In this document: piece by piece, positions 18,160 through 24,547 of the stretch | Numbering within the stretch: the stretch's first letter is position 1 | Layout of the letters: every line of letters starts with the position of its first letter | Source of the DNA: Chara braunii | Taxonomy: Eukaryota; Streptophyta; Charophyceae; Charales; Characeae | Direction: 5' to 3' | DNA: 24,547 bases | Assembly: GCA_003427395.1 (NCBI GenBank) | Contig: BFEA01000258.1 | Span: forward strand, 1,663,588 to 1,688,134 | Made by a program: the position numbers and the translations under genes | The notes under the pieces: model-generated | What the model saw: only the letters and a program-made list of their open reading frames with translations | What the model was told of the DNA's origin: nothing | Databases searched by the model: none

Positions 18160-18725
18160 CACCTAACCTCTTCTAGCGCCATACCCGCTCCACCGATACT
18201 CATTCTCCATACTTGACAATACCCTGCCATCAACTTCCTATAACTCTTTCTCCCACCCTTGACCTCTATAGCCATCACCTACCTATCTCCTACAACCACC
18301 ATAGGCCCCCGACCTATACTTGACCTCCATAGCTGACTATACCCTACCATCAACTTCCTACAACTTTTTCTCCCACCCTGGACCTCCATAGCCATCACCT
18401 ACCTACCTCCCACTACCGCCATAGCCCCCCTACCTATACTTGACCTCCATAGCCGACTATACCCTACCATCAACTTTGTACAACTCCTGCTCCCACCCTT
18501 GACCCCCATAGCTGTCACCTACCTACTCCGTACTACCACCGTAGCCCCACACCTATGCTTGACCTCCATACTTGACTATGACCTGCCGTCATCCTTGACC
18601 ACCATAGCCACCACCTACCTACCCCTTAAGACCGCCATAAAGCCCCGCCTATACTTGACCTCCATGGCCGACTATACCCGACCATCAACGTCCTATACCT
18701 CTTTCTCCCACGCTTGGCTTCCATA
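18160..18725. repeat. 120 bp C-rich satellite
   Basis: CCAT-CAACTT-(C/G)TA recurs with CAACTT at 18231, 18351 and 18471, an exact 120 bp period. A partial, decayed copy lies near 18685. Each unit carries CTTGACCTCCATAGC twice in variant form, hinting that the 120 bp unit grew from a shorter one. Confidence 0.85.
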
Positions 18726-19565
18726 GCCAAACACCTTCACCCCCCATCTTCACCCATCTCCTTCATGCATCCTCCATAGCCAAGCACCTTCACCCTCCGA
18801 TCCTCTATAGCCAAGCACCTTTGCCCTCCTCCATCTTCCACCTTCATCATCCATCCTCCATAGCCTAGCACCGTCACGCTCCTCCATCTCCGACCTCCAT
18901 CACCCATCCTCCATAACTAAGCACCTTCACCCTTACTCATCATCCACCTTCTTCACCCATCCTCCATAGCCAAGCACCTGCACTCTCCATCATCACCCAC
19001 CTCCACCAGTCTTCCATAGCCAAGCACCTTCACCCTCCTCCATCACCCATCCTCCATTGCCAAGCTCTTCACTATATATGATCAGGCACCTCCTTCACCC
19101 ATCCTCTACAGCCAAGCACCTTCACCCTCCTCCATCTCCCACCTCCGTCACCATCCTCAGGATCATCCACCTCCTTCACCTACCCTCTATAGCCAAACAC
19201 CTTCACCCACCCCATCTTCACCCACCTCCTTCACCTATCCTCTATAGCCAAGCATGTTCGACCTCCTTTATCTTCCACCTCCTTCACCCACATGCCATAG
19301 CCAAGCACGTTCGACCTCCATCTTCCACATCCACCCATACGACATAGTCAGTACCTTCATCCTCCATCTTCATCCATCTCCTTCATCCAACCTCCATAGC
19401 CAAGTACCTTCACTCTCTATCATTATCCACCTCCTTCACCCATCCTCCATAACCAAACAGCTTCACTCTCCATCATCATCCACCTCCTTCACCCTTCCTC
19501 CATAACCCAATACCTTCACCTTCCATCTTCACCCACCTCCTTCACCCATCCTCCATAGCCAAGCA
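18726..19565. repeat. CCTCCATAGCCAAGCACCTT array
   Basis: More than a dozen imperfect copies of CCATAGCCAAGCACCTTCAC are joined by CACCCATCCT and CTCCATCTTC-like segments, at irregular spacing of about 35 to 70 bp. The motif CCATAGCC links it to the 120 bp array on its left. All frames are low-complexity Ser/Pro/His peptides. Confidence 0.85.
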
Positions 19566-19699
19566 CCTTAAACCACCACTAGCTCCGCCATTCTAAATTT
19601 GGGGGGAACGATAGCACAAGTTCAAGAGGGCTACTGGTAGCACAGTGGGGAGAACCAGGGCAGTGGCATGGAAAATGCGTTGAATTGCCGCTGAGATGT

Positions 19700-20470
19700 A
19701 TTTTGCGGTTTTAAATTATTTTTTTATTTTTTTAAAAAGATTTTTTCGGGACTCCCCAATTTTCAGATTTCTTGACACATTCTTTTGATCGTGAAAAATC
19801 GCTGAAGTTGAGGTACTTATTCTCGTTGGCGCACATGTCGTAGAGCGACAAAAATGGAAAATGAGATGAATTGGCCCGACATTTTTTTCACGATCTAAAA
19901 ATTATTATTATATGTGACGATATATATATAATTTTTTTTTTTCAGGCAAGACCACGACCAAATCCACAGACCCTCCAATTTTCAGAGTTTTTGAGTCATT
20001 TTTCTGAGCGCAATTAATCGTGGAAGTTGCGTACTTTGAGGGGCAAAAATGGAAAATGTGAGGAACCCGGTCCTTAAGGCCAGGAAGGCCGAATTTAGGA
20101 CGGCAGGGGTAGTGGTGGTTTAACTCCCCCTCCATCTTCCCTCTCCCGCACCCTTTCCCCGTAGTCAAGCACCTTCATCCTACCGGGACCTACCCCATCA
20201 CCTACCTCCTTGACCCATCCTCCATAGTCAAACACCTTCATCCTCCCCCATCACTCCCCTCTGTCACCCATCCTCCATAGTCAAACACCTACATCCTCCA
20301 CATAACCGAAGACTGGTCCCGATTCATTGAGGAAATGGTCCAATTTTTTATTTTATTTTTTTATATTTTTTGTGAAAAGATCACAATCTAATCTACAGGA
20401 TCGCAATTTTTCAGATTTTTTTATTAATTCTTATGAGCGTGAAAAGTTGGCACTTGGAAATTGAGAGACT
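19700..20470. repeat. AT-rich repeats, three diverged units
   Basis: CCAATTTTCAGATTT and CCAATTTTCAGAGTTTT (about 19756 and 19976), with a third, AATTTTTCAGATTTTT, near 20405, head similar units. Each has a CTTNTGAGCGTGAAAA-like segment after it; the first two end in CAAAAATGGAAAATG. Each unit is preceded by a T/A-rich run. The second and third are separated by the module described at 20070. Confidence 0.6.
20070..20338. repeat. Duplicated module, copy 1
   Basis: The order GGCCAGGAAGGCCGAATTTA, GGGGTAGTGGTGGTTTAACT, CTCTCCCGCACCC, CCATAGTCAAACACCTTCAT and CTGGTCCCGATTCATTG is repeated at 22590-22920. Copy 2 has an extra segment of about 80 bp in the middle. It also carries the CCATAGTCAA-type motif related to the array at 18726. 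Confidence 0.8.
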
Positions 20471-20882
20471 GGACTTGCTTGCACTTGCTGGTCGCCCCCC
20501 CCCCTGTAAAAGCCGGTCCTTAAACCACGAGCACCTTAAGGAAAATGCTTTCTCTACTGCAATGATGTCGGGCAGGGTAGTCTAGGAGGCCGTGCTCAGA
20601 GTCTTCCTCTACAGAATGAATCTTACAGCTAACACGGTCACATTCTGTGTTGTTTTCGTTTTTTTCGCTCTTCTCATTCTTTTGATTCCAAACCAATGAG
20701 GCAGTGCGGAATCTGTGATATGATCAAGCTGTTTTTCCTCAGAGGATTGTAACGCTGATCACACTGGCACTTAGAGGAATGTATCCAGCCATTTTCACGG
20801 CCGAATCCGTGTTTCCGTTTTTTTTTCCCTTCTTTTGTCTTTCTGGAATCTGACAACCTGGCCATGGGTGTTACATGCTGCG
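20471..20882. other. Unassigned stretch
   Basis: A C run lies near 20495-20503. Two T-rich segments with a TTTCGTTTTTTTCGCTCTTC-like theme (about 20655 and 20815) may be diverged copies of one another. No gene is supported. Confidence 0.4.
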
Positions 20883-21105
20883 CCTGCAAACAAGGGCCAT
20901 TTTCAGGCCCTGTGTCGTTTCAGCCTGAAAGCCTGAAAACAAGGGCCTACAGGTCTTGTGTCGTTTCAGCCTGAAAGCCTGAAAATAAGGGTCTACAGGC
21001 CCTGTGTCGTTTCAGCCTAAAAAAGGGCCCTCCAGGCCCCAAGTCTTTTTAGCCTGAAACGGAGGGCCATTTTCAGGCCCTCGTAAGATCGACCTGCCCT
21101 GAAAC
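20883..21105. repeat. 46 bp tandem repeat
   Basis: TGTGTCGTTTCAGCCT begins at 20911, 20957 and 21003, an exact 46 bp period. Each unit has GCCTGAAAACAAGGGCC(T/A) and ACAGGCCCTG. Diverged units extend it on both sides. It ends about 130 bp before a TATA box. Confidence 0.88.
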
Positions 21106-21236
21106 TTAGGCACCAGACCAGGGTTTGGGCATAGGCCATTTTGGGCCTGTTTTCAAGACAACCTTTGTTGAACTTCAACACCAGGGTCTGGCACGTTTTG
21201 GCATTGACAAGAGCGCCCTCCTGGACGGGCCAACAC

Positions 21237-21244
21237 TATATAAG
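21237..21244 (+). promoter_or_regulatory. TATA box of a possible promoter
   Basis: TATATAAG is preceded by GC-rich sequence and followed by a G/C-rich leader with CAG/TAG trinucleotide runs (21361-21380). A donor-like CAGAG|GTTAGT lies at about 21530-21541. This looks like a promoter plus a non-coding first exon, or possibly the promoter of a decayed retroelement. I find no downstream coding exon that fits. Confidence 0.35.
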
Positions 21245-21550
21245 ACTGGCCCGCCCTGCAGGCTGCAGGTAGTTCATGGGGGACTTCCCAGGCGCTTCAC
21301 GTGCAGTTCAGGAGGTAGGAGGTAGTCTTCAGGATTCGGCAGCAGCACTCTGGAGGAGCGCTGCAGTAGTAGTAGTAGCGTTAGCAGTAATCTTCAGCAC
21401 TGGGCGCTAGTAGGAGCTAGAGTAGCACTGGAGAGAGAGAGAGAGATTTGGCGGAGGCCAGGGAGACTTACTTGCAGCGCCATAGCTCCAACTTCGCCTT
21501 CGAGGTACCTGCAGCACGGCGCCATCTTCAGAGGTTAGTACCTGGCACAT

Positions 21551-21631
<81 letters not shown>
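21551..21631. repeat. (CA)n then (GA)n microsatellite
   Basis: An (AC)n run of about 33 bp passes straight into an (AG)n run of about 47 bp. A shorter GAGAGAGA tract precedes it near 21430-21446. Confidence 0.95.
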
Positions 21632-21636
<5 letters not shown>

Positions 21637-21734
21637 CTTCTTCCTCCTCTCAGTCCACCATCTCTTCCTCACCCTCTCTCTATCTGACTTCTCGGCATCA
21701 GCAGACTACGAGCGAGAGAGAGGTTGGTGACTTT

Positions 21735-21825
21735 GGGGATGTTGACGACATTGGGATACAGACATGGGGATGTTGACGACATTGGGATACAGACATGGGG
21801 ATGTTGACGACTTTGGGATCGAGAC
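21735..21825. repeat. 31 bp tandem repeat
   Basis: GGGGATGTTGACGAC begins at 21735, 21766 and 21797, with ATTGGGATACAGACAT filling the first two units. The third runs into a diverged tail, TTTGGGATCGAGACATTGAC, which is echoed at about 21841. Minus-strand frames show the repeat as peptide copies and are not genes. Confidence 0.9.
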
Positions 21826-21859
21826 ATTGACGAGGGACTATTTGGGATCGATACCAAGG

Positions 21860-22589
21860 ATGCTTGTGTGACAACATTCCCATCTTCTCCCTCCTCTTCG
21901 TCTAATCCCCCTCCTCTTCGTCTGTGGATGTTTGGGGCTGGCGCGTTCTTCCTGTGTGAGCTCCAGGCCCTTTCACACCTTGTAATGATGATGATGTATG
22001 TTTAGTCTGCATTGCAACATTGATTGGGTTGATCATTGGTATCCTAGCATTCCGCTGCGCTATCTTGTACTATGTGAGGGAGGTCGGTCCTTGTTCTGGT
22101 TTGCACCATTACAGTATGCAACAGTTTGGTATCTCCTCCTCCTCTCACATAAGTATGATGGGATGTCGTGTCAGTCCCGGTCAGGTCAGGACTTATATCG
22201 AAGTCTTCCACTGCGCTACAAAGTGCCATTTTGTATGTATCAGGATGTACACTGCTTGTTGAGATTCCACTAACACTGCATTGTCCATTCAGTCCTTTTC
22301 ATCACCTTGCGGATCCTTGGCTGTACATACATTGCCCAACTGGGCATGTATCAATGGGGCTGAGACGCCCTGACTGAGGGCACACTCACACTACCACTTC
22401 CAAAAATGTATACAACTGCAATCACGGTCAAAGCTTTGTTTCCTTTTTTTTGTTTTCTTCTTTGACGAGTTTCACAGCCGCAACTTTTCTTCCTCTTTTT
22501 TTTTTTTTTTTGGTTCTTTCCATGAGAGTACCAGAAAGAAAATGGAGTGGGGCCCAGGCTCGGCAAAAACAGGCTCGGAGGTACTAGTG
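21860..22589. other. Unassigned stretch
   Basis: A 19-20 bp duplication (CCCCCTCCTCTTCGTCT) lies near 21898-21930. Plus-strand frames at 21998-22273 have no known motif. Two T-tracts lie at about 22441-22460 and 22496-22512, of the sort seen at retroposed sequence ends. No gene is supported. Confidence 0.4.
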
Positions 22590-22920
22590 GTTTAAGGTCA
22601 GGAAGGCTGAATTTTGGACGGCGGGGGTAGTGGTGGTTAAACTCCCTCTCCCGCACCCATCCCCCGTAGTCAAAGGCCTTCATCCTGCTGTATGATCTAC
22701 TTGCTGTGTATGTTCAGTCATGCTTGGAGTTGACTTGACCTGCAACTGTGTTTGTAACCTCATCGATACTTCATCCTTCCCCATCACCTACCTCCTTGAC
22801 CCCTCCTCCATAGTCAAACACCTTCATCCTACCCCATCACTCCCCTCTCTCACCCATCCTCCATAGTCAAACACCTCCATCCTCCCCCATAACCAAACAC
22901 TGGTCCCGATCCATTGCGGA
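22590..22920. repeat. Duplicated module, copy 2
   Basis: This is the partner of 20070-20338. GGTCAGGAAGGCTGAATTTT through CCCGTAGTCAA, then an extra segment of about 80 bp (TGTATGATCTACTTGCTGTG and following), then the CCCATCACCTACCTCCTTGA and ACTGGTCCCGATCCATTG parts. The extra segment is an insertion here or a loss in copy 1. Confidence 0.8.
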
Positions 22921-22994
22921 AAGTGCTACTCAACTAATGTGTGCTCGGGATCAGGATCATCCTGAACACCGCACATTAGGTGGTTCTCTGGGCA

Positions 22995-23010
22995 CACACA
23001 CACACACACA

Positions 23011-23049
<39 letters not shown>
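22995..23049. repeat. (CA)n microsatellite
   Basis: An ACAC run interrupted once by CAGACA, ending in ACATACATACTT. It is followed by an AT-rich stretch to about 23160. Confidence 0.95.
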
Positions 23050-23052
<3 letters not shown>

Positions 23053-24217
23053 TACTTAGAAAAATAAAATAGAGGGATAAATTATTAAAATGAAATAGCT
23101 ATTTTGCATTAGATGGTACCACCCTCTTCTCAAGAAATCAAACCTTCTAATAACTATTTAACATGGGTAAGTACCACCCACCCCACTACACGGGCACACA
23201 CTATGCACACCTAGCAACACAACGAAAACCAGTTCTGAACGGTACCCCCACACATTACCCCTACCCACCCCTCACTTCACCTCCCTGCAATACCACGCCA
23301 CCCCAACTCCACTGAAACAACGGAAGGATGCATGGAGCAGGGCCACTTGTAAACCTGCAAACCAGGTTTAAAATAAACCGCCCGACCCACCAAAAATAAT
23401 CCCCCCCGAAGTCGTAGGCCTCCGAGCCTCGGAATACAATACATCATTAACACCCCCCAAAAAGAGGGGGCGAGGACAAAAACGTTGCCCTCTTCGAACC
23501 CCACCCACTACAGAACACCACACACATATGACACGCCACGACCCACAACACACAAAGACAGAGACTCCCTACCGCTTGAATGTGGTGCTGCCACCATCCG
23601 ACAAAACAGCCATCCGCCATTTTCGGTCTACACGACACACACGGTAACGCGAAGAGACACCACCCCATACCCAGACGATGCGACAAGCCCACGCGCTAGC
23701 TCTGCCATCGTCGAAGCCGACCACTAGCCACGCAAGCGTACGCCGAGCAGAAACGCAGCTCCAACGTAAGGACTTCCCAACGGGAGTCCAAGAACTCTTA
23801 GCGCCCGCCCTTCGTAGAAGACTCCTTACGCACCCCCTACACGTCTGTGGTCGTTCCCCCCTCATCACATACCCCCGGTAGACATGGCCCGCTCGCCTCT
23901 CTTCTTCCCCCCTTCTACCCCTGCTCTTCCCCCTCTCCCCCTCAAACCCAATGAAGTAGGCCTCCTCCTCCTTTTCTTTCCCCTTCTTCCGGCTTCGCAA
24001 AAACTATATCTTCCTCCTGCATCCCTCTACTCGCATTATCACTGGAAGAATTCCCGAATGCTGCGGCCTCTGGGTTAACATACATGACCACCTCTCTTGC
24101 ATTTCATAGCACGAGAGGTAATCTGCTCTGCGCCTCCTCCTTCCTGCTCTTCCTAGCAGAAGGACGGTTCGCACCTTCCCTCGGTAGGATACGTGTGTCC
24201 TCCCGCACTCGCCAAAG
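23050..24217. other. Unassigned, increasingly pyrimidine-rich stretch
   Basis: The plus strand is C-rich from about 23160 and C/T-rich from about 23880. No frame is recognised on either strand. The right part presumably holds the promoter and 5' UTR of the gene starting at 24218, though I see no TATA box. Confidence 0.4.
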
Positions 24218-24271
24218 ATGGCTGATGCCTTTGAAGACCTCGTTTCGGATGCGGACATCAACGCACATGTG
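24218..24271 (+). CDS. Probable first coding exon of an unidentified gene
   Basis: An ATG in good context (CCAAAGATGG) opens exactly 18 codons, MADAFEDLVSDADINAHV, and ends at a consensus-like donor, GTG|GTAAGC (24272). The composition changes sharply from C/T-rich flanks to a balanced acidic N-terminus. The downstream sequence is a strong pyrimidine tract ending in CAG at 24533. The last 14 bases would continue in phase 0 as Ser-Met-Asp-Leu. A nearer AG (24335) would run into a stop. I do not recognise the protein. Undetermined bases fall in the intron. The call rests on splice and start signals only. Confidence 0.45.
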
Positions 24272-24533
24272 GTAAGCATCCCCCTNCTCACCCACTTGCT
24301 GATTGGTAACANCCTTCACCATTTGTCTCTACCAGTTCTCCNNCCCTATCCTTCCTCCCACCCCTGCTCACCCTCCTCCCCTCTAGTCTCTTCCTCTCCA
24401 CTGTCGCCCCCAACCCTCTTAAATCTCACTCCCTGCCTCCCCATAATTGTACTTTCCTCTTGTATCTCTCTCTCCTCTCACCACCCTCTCGTCTTCTCTC
24501 TTCTCTCTCCTTTTCCTTTCCCTCTCTCTCCAG
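24272..24533 (+). other. Probable intron with long polypyrimidine tract
   Basis: It begins GTAAGC and ends CTCTCTCTCCAG. Nearly all of 24340-24530 is C/T on the plus strand, including TCTCTC runs before the acceptor. It contains four undetermined bases. The following 14 bases to the window end would be the start of exon 2. Confidence 0.4.
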
Positions 24534-24547
24534 AGTATGGACCTCCA

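Noticed and set aside
18160-19565. Ser/Pro/His-rich frames as a cell-wall or mucin-like protein
   Set aside because: The frames shift between units and contain stops; the composition comes from the C-rich satellite.
21125-21550. LTR of a retrotransposon
   Set aside because: A TATA box and leader are present, but I find no TG...CA ends, primer-binding site or partner LTR.
23569-24000. 143-codon basic minus-strand frame
   Set aside because: Arg/Gly/Glu bias reflects the C/T-rich plus strand; there are no family motifs.

Overview
This window reads as nuclear DNA of a repeat-rich eukaryote. The two recognisable genes point to a streptophyte (land plant or charophyte alga). One is an uninterrupted reading frame for Elongator subunit ELP6 (3363-4736), whose core and C-terminal motifs follow the plant form. 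The other is a pair of internal exons of a plant-type ERI1-like DEDDh 3'-5' exonuclease (about 12009-12190 and 12925-13154), separated by an intron that carries a tRNA-like element. A large-genome charophyte such as Chara would fit the stretched protein loops, the long gene-poor spacers and the many tandem duplications, but that species-level idea is inference. There is no bacterial-style operon, rRNA, CRISPR array or intact transposase.

Layout. 1-2860 is non-coding, with a 12-mer-based array (about 620-1075) and a dispersed repeat. 2878-3361 holds three copies of a 161-174 bp unit that run up to the ELP6 start codon. ELP6 follows. Its last codons and stop lie in the first unit of a 73-78 bp triplicate (4704-4917). 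5091-7070 is more two- and three-copy duplication. 7424-8060 contains minus-strand SINE-like elements with pol III boxes. 9121-11288 contains two related foldback MITEs and one PIF/Harbinger-like MITE with a TAA target-site duplication. 11650-13400 is the exonuclease locus. 13400-16750 is mostly unassigned, with G-rich and purine-rich tracts. 16980-19565 is a run of satellites (about 80, 67, 120 and 35-60 bp units). 19690-22925 has AT-rich repeats, a duplicated module, a 46 bp array just upstream of a TATA box, and microsatellites. The right end is pyrimidine-rich and appears to hold the first coding exon of another plus-strand gene (24218-24271).

The genes do not form a functional unit: ELP6 acts in wobble-uridine tRNA modification, and the exonuclease family trims RNA 3' ends. 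No new multi-gene system is evident. The most notable points are the tandem duplications abutting both ends of ELP6, including copies of its C-terminal codons, and the apparent absence of the Exo II aspartate in the exonuclease.
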